Source of the DNA: JBGVMW01 sp045125095
GTDB lineage: Bacteria; Bacillota; Clostridia; Lachnospirales; Lachnospiraceae
Assembly: GCA_045125095.1 (NCBI GenBank)
Contig: JBGVMW010000212.1
Coordinates: 1-49,604 of the forward strand
DNA: 49,604 nt
Direction of reading: 5' to 3'
Positions 1-9,100 of this stretch are shown piece after piece. The notes beneath the pieces were generated by a model. That model made no database searches and was not told where the DNA came from. It saw only the letters and a list, made by a program, of their open reading frames with translations. The position numbers and the translations under genes are program-made. Positions within the stretch are counted from its first letter, which is position 1. Every line of letters starts with the position of its first letter.

Positions 1-1
1 T

Positions 2-135
2 GTAACTATTCAGAACAGGACTGTGCTGAACTGCACAGTCCGTATGAAAACGTAGTGGCAGCAGGCCAAAATCCATCACCGTAGGTGATTCTGCATGGAT
101 TTTGGCTCGTAACTATGAGGGTACTGAATAGTTAC
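2..135. repeat. Structured inverted-repeat element (MITE-like)
   Basis: Terminal inverted repeats GTAACTATTCAG (2-13) and CTGAATAGTTAC (124-135) match perfectly. Between them are two hairpins: GGACTGTGC/GCACAGTCC (18-26/33-41) and CCAAAATCCAT/ATGGATTTTGG (67-77/95-105). The second encloses a smaller ATCACC/GGTGAT stem. The whole unit could fold as a closed multibranch RNA or cruciform. A related terminus lies at 615-629. The layout fits a non-autonomous repeat of the MITE or REP kind, but no transposase is visible, so that class is inferred. Confidence 0.65.
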
Positions 136-175
136 GATTCTGTTTATAATGCTTCGATAGAGGTGGGAGGTGAAT

Positions 176-610
176 ATGATGGATGGTATATGGTGGTTGG
201 TTTTGATGATTCTGTTTATAATCATTGAGATTGCAACATTGGGATTGTGTACAATCTGGTTTGCGGGAGGGGCATTGGTTGCTTTTCTGGTATCCTTAGC
301 CGACCTTCCATACCTTGGTCAGCTTGGTGTATTTGTTGTTGTTTCAGCAGCACTTTTTATACTGGTACGGCCAAGTGTTGCCAGAAGGTTCAATAAGAAC
401 CGCGAAAAGACCAATATTGATAGTCTGATTGGCGAGATCGCTGTTGTATCCAAACGAATTCATAATTTGGATGGAGAAGGTCAGGTCATGCTGAAGGGCA
501 TGGAATGGACAGCTAGAACGATGGATGATAGTGTGACATTAGAAGAAGGCACAAAAGTAGTCGTTCGAGCCGTTGAAGGCGTAAAATTAATTGTAGAGCA
601 AGGTAACTAG
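176..610 (+). CDS. NfeD-family membrane protein
   Basis: A 144-residue protein. The N-terminal half holds two to three hydrophobic membrane segments (about residues 4-25 and 30-68). The soluble C-terminal half matches the NfeD OB-fold (GEIAVVSKRI, then a β-rich stretch ending EGVKLIVEQGN). Short NfeD proteins work beside SPFH/stomatin proteins in membrane microdomain organisation, and the next gene encodes such a protein. I chose ATG 176, five bases after GGGAGG; ATG 179 is equally possible, and GTG 170 overlaps the ribosome binding site. The last codons and stop are made from a small repeat (603-629). Confidence 0.85.
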   Translation: MMDGIWWLVLMILFIIIEIATLGLCTIWFAGGALVAFLVSLADLPYLGQLGVFVVVSAALFILVRPSVARRFNKNREKTNIDSLIGEIAVVSKRIHNLDGEGQVMLKGMEWTARTMDDSVTLEEGTKVVVRAVEGVKLIVEQGN

Positions 611-629
611 GAGAGTACTCAATAGTTAC
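603..629. repeat. Short derivative of the 2-135 repeat
   Basis: GTAACTA (603-609) and TAGTTAC (623-629) form a hairpin. The right part (615-629) matches the right end of the element at 121-135 in 14 of 15 bases. It supplies the stop codon of the NfeD gene, so it looks like an internally deleted copy of the same repeat. Confidence 0.55.
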
Positions 630-660
630 AGAGAAAGAATAAGTTTAGGAGGACAAAGAT

Positions 661-1599
661 ATGCCGGAAGGAATTTACTGGATTTTTTTAATTTTGATTT
701 TAGTATTAATTATCTTTGCAACTTGCATTAAGATTGTTCCACAGGCAAGTGCAGTGATTTTAGAGCGTTTAGGTGCATACCAGGGAACCTGGAATGTAGG
801 TATACATTTTAAGGTGCCATTTATTGACCGTATCGCAAGACGTGTTCCGTTAAAGGAACAGGTAGTGGATTTTCCACCACAGCCGGTTATCACAAAGGAT
901 AATGTAAACATGCGTATTGATACAGTTGTATTTTTCCAGATTACGGATCCAAAGCTGTATACATACGGCGTTGAGAATCCAATCATGGCAATAGAGAATT
1001 TGACAGCAACTACATTGCGTAATATCATTGGTGGACTGGAATTAGATGAAACATTAACATCAAGAGAAGATATTAATATAAAGATGCGTGCATCATTAGA
1101 TATCGCAACAGATCCATGGGGTATCAAGGTAAATCGTGTGGAACTTAAGAATATTATGCCACCTGCAGAGATTCAGGAAGCCATGGAAAAACAGGCAAGA
1201 GCAGAGCGTGAAAGCCGTGCAGAGATTCTTCGTGCAGAAGGTGAGAAGCGTTCCACAATTCTGATTTCTGAAGGTAAGAAAGAATCTGTAATTTTGGATG
1301 CTCAGGCAGCAAAGGAATCTGCTATCTTAAGAGCCGAAGCAAAGAAGGAAGCAATGATTCGTGAAGCAGAAGGTGAAGCACAGTCCATTTTACGTGTACA
1401 GCAGGCATATGCAGATGGTTTGAAATTCTTAAAAGAAGCAAAACCAGACAGTGCCGTTCTTCAGTTAAAGAGTTTAGAAGCTTTTGAAAAGGCAGCAGAT
1501 GGAAAAGCAACCAAGATTATTGTACCATCCGAGATTCAGGGACTGGCAGGAAGCTTATCCGCTTTGGCTGAAGTAGTCAAAACAGGAGAGAATGAATAG
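661..1599 (+). CDS. SPFH/Band 7 domain protein (stomatin/QmcA-like)
   Basis: A 312-residue membrane-anchored scaffold. One N-terminal transmembrane segment (about 5-22) is followed by a Band 7 domain (about 27-180, with RLGAYQGTWNVGIHFKVPF and VPLKEQVVDFPPQPVITKDN). A long Ala/Glu/Lys-rich coiled coil follows (about 180-260, repeating KKE and RAE units). Family members oligomerise into flotillin-like membrane microdomains and often pair with NfeD, as here, 50 bp downstream of it. AGGAGG lies eight bases before the ATG. No catalytic residues are expected. The family call is firm; the exact physiological client is unknown. Confidence 0.92.
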   Translation: MPEGIYWIFLILILVLIIFATCIKIVPQASAVILERLGAYQGTWNVGIHFKVPFIDRIARRVPLKEQVVDFPPQPVITKDNVNMRIDTVVFFQITDPKLYTYGVENPIMAIENLTATTLRNIIGGLELDETLTSREDINIKMRASLDIATDPWGIKVNRVELKNIMPPAEIQEAMEKQARAERESRAEILRAEGEKRSTILISEGKKESVILDAQAAKESAILRAEAKKEAMIREAEGEAQSILRVQQAYADGLKFLKEAKPDSAVLQLKSLEAFEKAADGKATKIIVPSEIQGLAGSLSALAEVVKTGENE

Positions 1600-1635
1600 T
1601 CATCATTGGTTAGAAGTGGAAAGGTAGTAGGAATT

Positions 1636-2625
1636 ATGAATTTAAAAGGACGTCACTTTTTGACATTAGAGGATTATACAGCAGAGGAAATTACCTATTT
1701 ATTAGATTTAGCCGCAGAGTTAAAGGAAAAAAAGAAGAATGGTATTCTTCATGACACACTTCGCGGCAAAAATGTTGCACTGATTTTTGAAAAAACAAGT
1801 ACCAGAACTCGTTGTTCATTTGAAGTAGCTGCTCATGATTTAGGAATGGGCAGTACATATTTAGACCCAAAAGGTTCCCAGATTGGCAAGAAGGAAAGTA
1901 TTGCCGATACAGCAAGAGTATTAGGAAGAATGTATGATGGTATTGAATACCGCGGATTTGGACAGGAAATTGTAGAGGAGTTAGCTAAGCATGCTGGCGT
2001 ACCGGTATGGAACGGTTTAACCAATGAAGCACATCCAACACAGATGTTAGCAGATTTGCTGACCATCCGTGAACATTTCGGATACTTAAAGGGAATTAAG
2101 CTTGTATATTTAGGCGATGCCCGTTATAATACAGGTAACTCGCTGATGGTAGCGTGTGCAAAGATGGGTATGCATTTTGTAGCATGTGCGCCAAAGGAAT
2201 ATTTCCCAAATGAGGAATTAGTGAAGGAATGTGAAGAATTTGCCAAAGCAAGCGGCGGTTCTATTACCTTGACAGAAGATGTGATGGCTGGCACAAAGGA
2301 TGCACATGTAATTAGTACAGATGTATGGGTATCTATGGGTGAACCGGATGAAGTATGGGCATCCCGTATCAAAGATTTACTGCCATATCAGGTGAATGCC
2401 AAGGTTATGAAGAATGCCGGAGAGCAGGCTGTATTTATGCATTGTCTGCCTGCATTCCATGATTTAAAGACAGACATTGGTGAAGAAATTCACGAAAAAT
2501 TTGGCTTAGAAGCTATGGAAGTAACAGACGAGGTATTTGAATCTTTGCAGTCCATTGTGTTTGATGAAGCAGAGAATCGTATGCATACAATAAAGGCAGT
2601 TATGTTAGCAACCTTATCTGCGTAA
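1636..2625 (+). CDS. argF: Ornithine carbamoyltransferase
   Basis: Transfers the carbamoyl group from carbamoyl phosphate to ornithine to give citrulline, in cytosolic arginine synthesis (or catabolism in reverse). The 329-residue product has the carbamoyl-phosphate loop STRTR at 55-59, then NEAHPTQ and HCLP. The ornithine-specific loop VWVSMGEPDEV separates it from aspartate carbamoyltransferase. Length is normal for the family. I chose ATG 1636 (MNLKGRHFLTLEDYT) because it matches the usual N-terminus; the TTG at 1606 would add ten unlikely residues. No other arginine gene is nearby, so biosynthetic argF versus catabolic arcB cannot be settled here. Confidence 0.95.
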   Translation: MNLKGRHFLTLEDYTAEEITYLLDLAAELKEKKKNGILHDTLRGKNVALIFEKTSTRTRCSFEVAAHDLGMGSTYLDPKGSQIGKKESIADTARVLGRMYDGIEYRGFGQEIVEELAKHAGVPVWNGLTNEAHPTQMLADLLTIREHFGYLKGIKLVYLGDARYNTGNSLMVACAKMGMHFVACAPKEYFPNEELVKECEEFAKASGGSITLTEDVMAGTKDAHVISTDVWVSMGEPDEVWASRIKDLLPYQVNAKVMKNAGEQAVFMHCLPAFHDLKTDIGEEIHEKFGLEAMEVTDEVFESLQSIVFDEAENRMHTIKAVMLATLSA

Positions 2626-2697
2626 TTCACGTGGATATGCAAACGGCATGGTGTGAATTCGGGAGCTGTTTCTTCGAAGCAGCGGAATGGAGATAGA

Positions 2698-3024
2698 ATG
2701 AAAGTCGTGAAAACATCCGAGCGGAAGAATATGAAAAAATGGATTGAGGAAGGCAGGAAAGAAAAAATCATGATGCTTAATATCATGATTATTCTTACCG
2801 GGATTCTGATTTTGATTGCAACCGGTTTCCTTCTTGTTGACAGCAACCTGTACGCAGGCTTTTACTCCATTGTTTATGTGCTGTTGGCGTTCCTGTGTGT
2901 CTTGAATGAAGAACGACTTTGCGAAAGAAATAAAAGAATCAGCCGCATCTGTTCGATAGGTGCGGTTGTTCTTTTTGTAATTGCAGGAGCGGTCACAATC
3001 GTAAATATATTAGGAATTATGTAA
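2698..3024 (+). CDS. Small membrane protein, unknown function
   Basis: A 108-residue protein with a basic N-terminus and three hydrophobic helices: about 27-47 (NIMIILTGILILIATGFLLV), 50-68 and 83-106. I do not recognise a family. ATG 2698 has GGAG five bases upstream; an in-frame GTG at 2653 lacks a ribosome binding site. It lies 14 bp before birA and is probably co-transcribed with it, but its role cannot be deduced. Confidence 0.65.
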   Translation: MKVVKTSERKNMKKWIEEGRKEKIMMLNIMIILTGILILIATGFLLVDSNLYAGFYSIVYVLLAFLCVLNEERLCERNKRISRICSIGAVVLFVIAGAVTIVNILGIM

Positions 3025-3038
3025 AATAGGTCAGGCAT

Positions 3039-4022
3039 ATGGGTTTGAAAACAGAAATAATAAAAAAATTAAAGCAGGAAACCGATAGTGTTTCCAGACA
3101 GGCATTGTGTGATGCATTCGGTGTATCAAGAACAGCAGTGTGGAAATGCATCAATACCTTGAAAGAAGAAGGATATCAGATCGAAGCCACCGGAAATAAA
3201 GGCTACCGTATTGTGGAGGAGCCGGATGTTTTGACAGAGAGTGCCATAGGAAGCTTGATGCAAACGAAAAAAATGGGCAATGTGGTATGTGCCTATGAAG
3301 AAATTGATTCGACGAATACAGAAGCAAAACGGCTTGCAGAGCAGGGCGCAGTAGAGGGCACACTGGTTACTGCAAATTATCAGACTGCAGGTAAAGGAAG
3401 ACGGGGCAGAGTGTGGGAGAATCCGGTTGGAAGTACAATATCCATGTCAGTAATCCTGCGACCGGATATTGAGCCGGTAAAGGCATCTATGCTGACCCTG
3501 GTTATGGCTCTTAGTGTGTCAAAGGCGATTGAAAACGTGAGTGGTTTAGAAACACAAATTAAATGGCCGAATGACATTATTATTCATAAAAAGAAAGTAT
3601 GTGGGATTTTGACAGAAATGAGTGCAGAGATGAACCGTATTCATTATGTGATCATAGGCTGTGGAATTAATACCGGCAACATGAGCGTTTCGCCGGAAGT
3701 AAAAGACAAAGCAACGTCGCTATTGTTGGAGGGAAAATCGGTAAAACGTGCAGTTCTCGTGGCGGATGTACTGTCTTGTTTTGAACAGGAATATGAACGG
3801 TTTCTTCAGGCGGGTAATTTAGCACCGCTGTTAGAGGAGTACAATAGCCGTCTTATAAATATAGGAAAAGAAGTAAAAATCTTAGACCCGTTGCAGGAAT
3901 ATCAAGCAGTTGCAGAAGGAATCAACGAGTCAGGAGAATTAATTGTGACGAAGGAGGATGGCACAAAGGAAGCAGTATTTTCCGGTGAAGTGTCAGTGAG
4001 AGGAATCTATGGATATGTCTGA
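3039..4022 (+). CDS. birA: Bifunctional biotin-protein ligase / biotin operon repressor
   Basis: Activates biotin with ATP and attaches it to a lysine of biotin-dependent carboxylases; the N-terminal domain can repress biotin genes. The 327-residue product has a winged helix-turn-helix (1-60, SRQALCDAFGVSRTAVWKCI). The catalytic domain has EEIDSTNTEAK (87-97), the biotinyl-AMP loop GKGRRGR (118-124), KWPND (175-179) and GCGIN. A C-terminal SH3-like cap completes the long, regulatory class II form. The 3' end overlaps the next gene by 14 bases, so the two are translationally linked. Confidence 0.95.
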   Translation: MGLKTEIIKKLKQETDSVSRQALCDAFGVSRTAVWKCINTLKEEGYQIEATGNKGYRIVEEPDVLTESAIGSLMQTKKMGNVVCAYEEIDSTNTEAKRLAEQGAVEGTLVTANYQTAGKGRRGRVWENPVGSTISMSVILRPDIEPVKASMLTLVMALSVSKAIENVSGLETQIKWPNDIIIHKKKVCGILTEMSAEMNRIHYVIIGCGINTGNMSVSPEVKDKATSLLLEGKSVKRAVLVADVLSCFEQEYERFLQAGNLAPLLEEYNSRLINIGKEVKILDPLQEYQAVAEGINESGELIVTKEDGTKEAVFSGEVSVRGIYGYV

Positions 4023-4347
4023 AAAAAAGATCGTTTTGTGTGGCGCGAACGCATATACACAGAAATATTATTTTAACAAAGAGTTTTCTGCATTGCCGGA
4101 AAGCATACAGGAAGAACTTCATATATTGTGTGTGTTATTTACAGAGGATATCGGTGGTATTTTTACATTGTGTTTTGATGAAAATGGAATTTTACAGATG
4201 GAAACTATGTCAGAACCATCGGATTATTCTTATGATGAGATTGGGCGTGAATTGATGATTCGTAAAATATCTGATAAACGAAGCGAGTTATTTGCACAGT
4301 TGGAATTATTTTACAAAGCAGTGTTCCTTGGGGAAACAATCGAGTAG
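4009..4347 (+). CDS. Conserved hypothetical protein between birA and coaX
   Basis: A 112-residue acidic soluble protein starting inside the end of birA (14-base overlap), with coaX 16 bases downstream. It has no signal peptide or membrane helix, and I see no catalytic motif. The sequence alternates β-like stretches (LHILCVLFTEDIGGIFTLCF) with a C-terminal helix. It resembles uncharacterised Lachnospiraceae proteins found beside coaX. The tight birA-unknown-coaX packing hints at a role near cofactor metabolism, but that rests on position only. Confidence 0.7.
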   Translation: MDMSEKKIVLCGANAYTQKYYFNKEFSALPESIQEELHILCVLFTEDIGGIFTLCFDENGILQMETMSEPSDYSYDEIGRELMIRKISDKRSELFAQLELFYKAVFLGETIE

Positions 4348-4363
4348 ATAGAGGTAGATAAAA

Positions 4364-5143
4364 ATGTTATTAGTAGTTGATGTTGGTAATACAAATATTA
4401 CCCTTGGTGTATTTGATAAAAAAAATATAATTGCAACGTTCCGTCTGACGACAAAGCAGCCGAGAACGTCAGATGAATATGGTATGGTGATTAGTGAACT
4501 GTTGCAGTATAAGGGCGTGGAAAGAACTGCTATTACAGGTGTGGCAGTTGCTTCGGTTGTGCCAAATGTGATGCACTCCCTAACCAGTGCTATTATAAAA
4601 TATCTGAATCTGACACCGATTATAGTAGGACCTGGTACAAAGACAGGCATGCGTATTTTGAGGGAAAATGCAAGAGAAATTGGTGCTGACCGAATTGTGG
4701 ATGCTGTGGCAGCCTATGAATTATATGGCGGTCCTGTGATTGTAATTGATTATGGTACAGCAACCACATATGATTTGGTGTTAGAAGATGGCAGCTTTGC
4801 AGCAGGTGTTACTGCACCGGGAATCCGTATCAGTGCGCAGGCACTTTGGAACGAGGCAGCAAGATTGCCGGAGATTGAAATTAAGAGACCTGAGACGATA
4901 TTGGGAAAAGATACCATCACAAGTATGCAGGCAGGTTTATTTTTTGGACAGGTGGGACAGACTGAATATATCATTAATCAGATGAAAGCAGAATCAGGAC
5001 TTTCCAATATTCGTGTTGTGGCAACAGGGGGATTGGGCAGTATCATAGCTGCGGAGACAGACAGTATCGAGTATTATAATCCGGAACTTACCCTTCAGGG
5101 ACTGCGGATTATTTATGAAAAATGTGCAGGAAAGACGAAATAA
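4364..5143 (+). CDS. coaX: Type III pantothenate kinase
   Basis: Phosphorylates pantothenate with ATP, the first step of coenzyme A synthesis. The 259-residue length is typical. ASKHA-fold signatures are present: the phosphate-1 loop DVGNTN at 6-11, GPGTKTGM, the phosphate-2 motif DYGTATTYD, GVTAPGI, and ATGGLGSII near the end. Type III enzymes usually need a monovalent cation and are not inhibited by CoA. The ATG follows GAGGT by about nine bases, and dusB starts one base after the stop. Confidence 0.96.
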   Translation: MLLVVDVGNTNITLGVFDKKNIIATFRLTTKQPRTSDEYGMVISELLQYKGVERTAITGVAVASVVPNVMHSLTSAIIKYLNLTPIIVGPGTKTGMRILRENAREIGADRIVDAVAAYELYGGPVIVIDYGTATTYDLVLEDGSFAAGVTAPGIRISAQALWNEAARLPEIEIKRPETILGKDTITSMQAGLFFGQVGQTEYIINQMKAESGLSNIRVVATGGLGSIIAAETDSIEYYNPELTLQGLRIIYEKCAGKTK

Positions 5144-5144
5144 T

Positions 5145-6101
5145 ATGAAAATTGGGAATGTAGAATTAGAGAATCCATTTGCCCTTGCACCTATGGCTGG
5201 TGTAACTGACCTTCCGTTTCGTGTGTTGTGTAAAGAAATGGGAGCCGGTTTAATCTGCATGGAAATGGTCAGTGCCAAGGCAATCACATACAAGAATAAA
5301 AATACCTATGCATTGATGGAAATTGAAAAAAGTGAGCATCCCATTTCCCTGCAGTTATTTGGTTCGGAACCGGAGGTGATGCGGGAAGCAGCAATGCAGA
5401 TAGAGGAACTGCCATTTGATATTTTAGATATCAATATGGGCTGTCCGGTGCCGAAGGTAGTAAATAATGGAGAAGGCTCTGCGTTAATGAAAGATCCGAA
5501 ATTGGCCGCAGAGATTGTGAAAATGACTGTTCACGCAATTCACAAGCCGGTGACAGTAAAATTCAGACGAGGCTTTGATGAGGAACATCTGAATGCGGTA
5601 GAATTTGCCAAAAGAATGGAAGATGCAGGAGCAGCAGCCATTGCCGTCCACGGAAGAACCAGAGCACAATATTATTCCGGTAAAGCAGACTGGGATTGTA
5701 TCAGACAGGTGAAGGAAGCGGTGTCTGTTCCTGTTTTTGGAAATGGAGATGTAGTCACTGTAGAGGATGCCGAAAGGCTTATGAAAGAGACAAACTGTGA
5801 TGGCGTTATGATTGGAAGAGCGGCACGTGGTAACCCGTGGATTTTCCGTGAAATGAAAACATTTTATGAGACGGGAGAAAAAATGGGACGTCCGTCTTTA
5901 GAAGAAATGAAAGAAGTGATTCGTCGCCATGCAAAGCTGATGGTGCAGTATAAGGGGGAATATACTGCGGTGAGAGAAATGCGTAAGCATGTGGCATGGT
6001 ATACAGGAGGACTTCCACATTCTGCTGCATTGAGAGGTAAAGTAAATGAGACGGATAATCTGGAAGCATTGCTGGCGTTGGTGGACGAATTAGCAATGTG
6101 A
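5145..6101 (+). CDS. dusB: tRNA-dihydrouridine synthase B family
   Basis: FMN- and NADPH-dependent reduction of uridine to dihydrouridine in tRNA. The 318-residue TIM-barrel protein has APMAGVTDLPFR (15-26), SLQLFGSEPEVM and DINMGCPVPKV with the catalytic Cys100. It also has VHGRTRAQYYSG, FGNGDV and IGRAARGNPWIF, all FMN/tRNA-binding signatures of the DusB branch. ATG 5145 lies one base after the coaX stop. An in-frame start inside coaX (5115) would add ten residues and is less likely. It ends the birA-coaX-dusB run. Confidence 0.94.
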   Translation: MKIGNVELENPFALAPMAGVTDLPFRVLCKEMGAGLICMEMVSAKAITYKNKNTYALMEIEKSEHPISLQLFGSEPEVMREAAMQIEELPFDILDINMGCPVPKVVNNGEGSALMKDPKLAAEIVKMTVHAIHKPVTVKFRRGFDEEHLNAVEFAKRMEDAGAAAIAVHGRTRAQYYSGKADWDCIRQVKEAVSVPVFGNGDVVTVEDAERLMKETNCDGVMIGRAARGNPWIFREMKTFYETGEKMGRPSLEEMKEVIRRHAKLMVQYKGEYTAVREMRKHVAWYTGGLPHSAALRGKVNETDNLEALLALVDELAM

Positions 6102-6143
6102 TAAAAAAAATGCAAAAAAATACCGATATAAATAGTAATACTA

Positions 6144-6152
6144 TGTTATAAT
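6144..6152 (+). promoter_or_regulatory. Extended -10 promoter for the TPR-GGDEF gene
   Basis: TGTTATAAT is an exact extended -10 (TGn + TATAAT) placed 41 bases before the start codon. No good -35 hexamer lies at the matching distance, as expected for an extended -10 promoter. It lies in the only sizeable gap after dusB. Confidence 0.6.
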
Positions 6153-6192
6153 TAAGGAAAACAACGGGGAATAAATATAGGAGGGGGATGTT

Positions 6193-9100
6193 ATGGTAAA
6201 GGAATATTCGTTGTATTTGGAATCGCTTGCACAAAAGATAATGGGTACTATGTCTACACGCAACAATAATGTGTTTGTGATTAAGCATTATAATACATTT
6301 GAGATTTTAGAAAGTGCAGTAAAGGAACTGGAGAGTAAATATAAGGATTGTAATGTATTTTTCAAAAGCTTTAAGGGGAGCGGAATGGTAGATGCTTATG
6401 ATCCATTTTTGTATGTAATACAACAGATGTACATTCGGTATTATTCAGAACAAAGTATTGAGGACTTTGTGGCAGGATTTCCGATATATAGTCTGCATCG
6501 TTCTATCTTTGAATCTTATATCGCAGATGGTAATTGTAGGCGTGAAGAGGATTTGATTTTAAGTGAAGTCGAATATGAGAGAGAAGAATTGAATAATGCA
6601 ATTGTTTCTATATTGATAGCTCTTTCAAAGGAACATCCATTATTGATTCTGATTGATAATCTGACTTGTGCTGGACATTCTACATTTCAAATACTGGATA
6701 AATTATTTGATACACCAGACAATGGCAGTGTCGGTATGATTGCTGCATATAATGATTTGCGCCCGGTATTTCCGCATTCTGCAAGAGTCTGGGAAAGTTA
6801 TGTTGAGAAATTAGAGACTGCCAACTGCTTGATGGAAGGCATGGACTTTTCTGGTACCGGTTTGAAAGATTTTGATGGCAGTTTTCATTTTCATTCAAAA
6901 AATATTGATGAATATCTGCGTAAGTTGAATAACATGCTGTATACAATGGATTTTGAACAGGCTCATTATTATCTGGCAATTTTGTATAAAAAATTAGAGA
7001 TGGAAAAAATGCTGATAGAAGATGATGTATGCTTTGAAATCTACAAGATATATGCGCGAATTTCTATTTATACAGATGATATAGCAAATGCGTTGTTGCT
7101 TTGTAACTCCATGAATGCTATTCGTAAGAAACATAATTCTAATGATATGGATTATGAGTATTGGTATTTGTTTGGTTTGACGCAGGTGTACAACGCAAAA
7201 TTATACGAAGCGAAGGAATGTGCTGACATTTGTTATGGTATTGCATGCCAAGAGCGGAATGGGTTCTACAAATTTAAGGCAAGATTGTTAAAAGTCATGG
7301 CAAGTATGTCCGGTTGGCATAATATTTTATTCTGCGCAAATGATATTTTGGTAGAAGATGAACTCATTAATGCAGCAGGCTATTTTCATTACTACAACCA
7401 TCTTGCACATATCTATGTGTATGCCTACGAAAATAACATTAACTGGCATCAGGATATTAAAATTATCGACAAAAGCTTGTCTCATTTCCGCATTGGTATT
7501 GCCATTGCAGAAGAATTGGGAAATAAACGTCTGATTAGTGATGGCTACCGTAAGGAAATTATGTTGTCATCGTTAAATGGTGCGTTTGAGCATTCTACAT
7601 ATTATTACCATCAACTTCATGCGGTGGTTGGAGATTCCGACCCTGTGCAGGAAGCAGATATTTACAAAGGGCTTGGATATAACAATTGTGCGATAGAGAA
7701 GTATGAAGAAGCAAATGACTATTATAATAAGGCAATTGCTATTTATTATAAATTGAATATGATTGATTATATAGGTGAGACTCTTTATAATATGTCATTG
7801 ACTTGTATTCTGGCTGAGAACTATGATCAGGCATATGAATATTTGCAGATGTGTATCCGCATTGTAAATGCATTACATTTGAATAATTTACGTGTTTGTA
7901 ATATATCCAAGGTATTCGGGTTATTGGCATTATGTAGCTTCCGGTTACATTATTATTACAATTGTCAGATGTATGTGGATAATACAAAGCAGTTTTTAAG
8001 TAATCGTTTGAATGAGCAGAAGGGCGGCAATACCATAGATCCGTCTTATACGGCTTGTGATGATGATATTTTTCTTCTGTATTATGCACAAGCATTATTG
8101 GCTACTTTCAATGAGGATTATGAGGAAGCATCCAAGTTTTTGGATTATGCAGAGGTTTTCATGGAACGTTCTGTAGGAAATCAGTTCTTTACTTATGTAC
8201 AGTATAAGATTACGAGAAGTGAAGTATACAGACAACTGGGGAACGAAGAGGGGGCAATTCAAGCGTTAGAAGATGCGGAACGCTACGCAAAAGCCAACCA
8301 TGCAGAATGGAAGCTAAAGAAGATTCGTGCAATCAAGGCTGGCAAAGAACCAAAGCCAGTGACATATCAACTTGCATTGGAAGGTGTGACATTAGATGAA
8401 ATCAACGTTGCAACCAAGCAGGCAAGTATTAATAAAAAATATGATGAGCTGACAAGGCAAATGGAATTCATTAGTATCTGGCAGAAAATTATTGATATTA
8501 ATGGTAAGGAAAAAGAAGAATTGCTTACCAATGCCCTGAGTTCTTTTATAGTTAATTTCGCGATGGATGTGGTCATCTATATCCGTTACGAGGAAGAACA
8601 GCCGAAAGAGTATTTTAACAATGCACAGATGCCATTATCAGAAGAAAGACTGGCATATTTGACAGAATATTTCGAAAAACATCGTACCGGATTTGTAGCC
8701 TCCAAAATGAAAAAAAATTATCGGGAGTATTCGAAAGTGGTATCGCTCTTTGATGCCAATGACGTGTGCTCCATGATAGCAATTCCGTTTTTTACAAACG
8801 AAAATCTGGAGCATTTGTTTATCTGCTATGTTAGAATGAAAGACAATTGGAATGCACCAGCGAACAAATACATGTTGGACGAAAATGATTTCAATATATA
8901 TTCTCTTCTGTTCAGACAGTTAGCAGATTCTATTCATATGCTGGAGAAACAGAATGAAATTAATACAATTAATACCCAGTTGGAGAATGCAGCAGTTACG
9001 GATTATTTAACATTGCTTTATAACAGAGATGGATTGTTCTCTAATTTGCGTAAGATGATTGATAGGGCAAAGAAGATGAAGCGACATTTGGAGCTCAGTG

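Noticed and set aside
1..170. Hairpin-rich region before nfeD as a riboswitch or T-box
   Set aside because: Perfect terminal inverted repeats and a second partial copy at 603-629 point to a mobile repeat; no riboswitch core motif was recognised.
675..1127. Long open frame on the - strand opposite the SPFH gene
   Set aside because: A shadow of the real gene: no ribosome binding site and no recognisable motif. The same holds for the other - strand frames in the window.
1606..1635. Earlier TTG start for argF
   Set aside because: It adds ten residues not expected in ornithine carbamoyltransferases and has no ribosome binding site; ATG 1636 matches the usual N-terminus.
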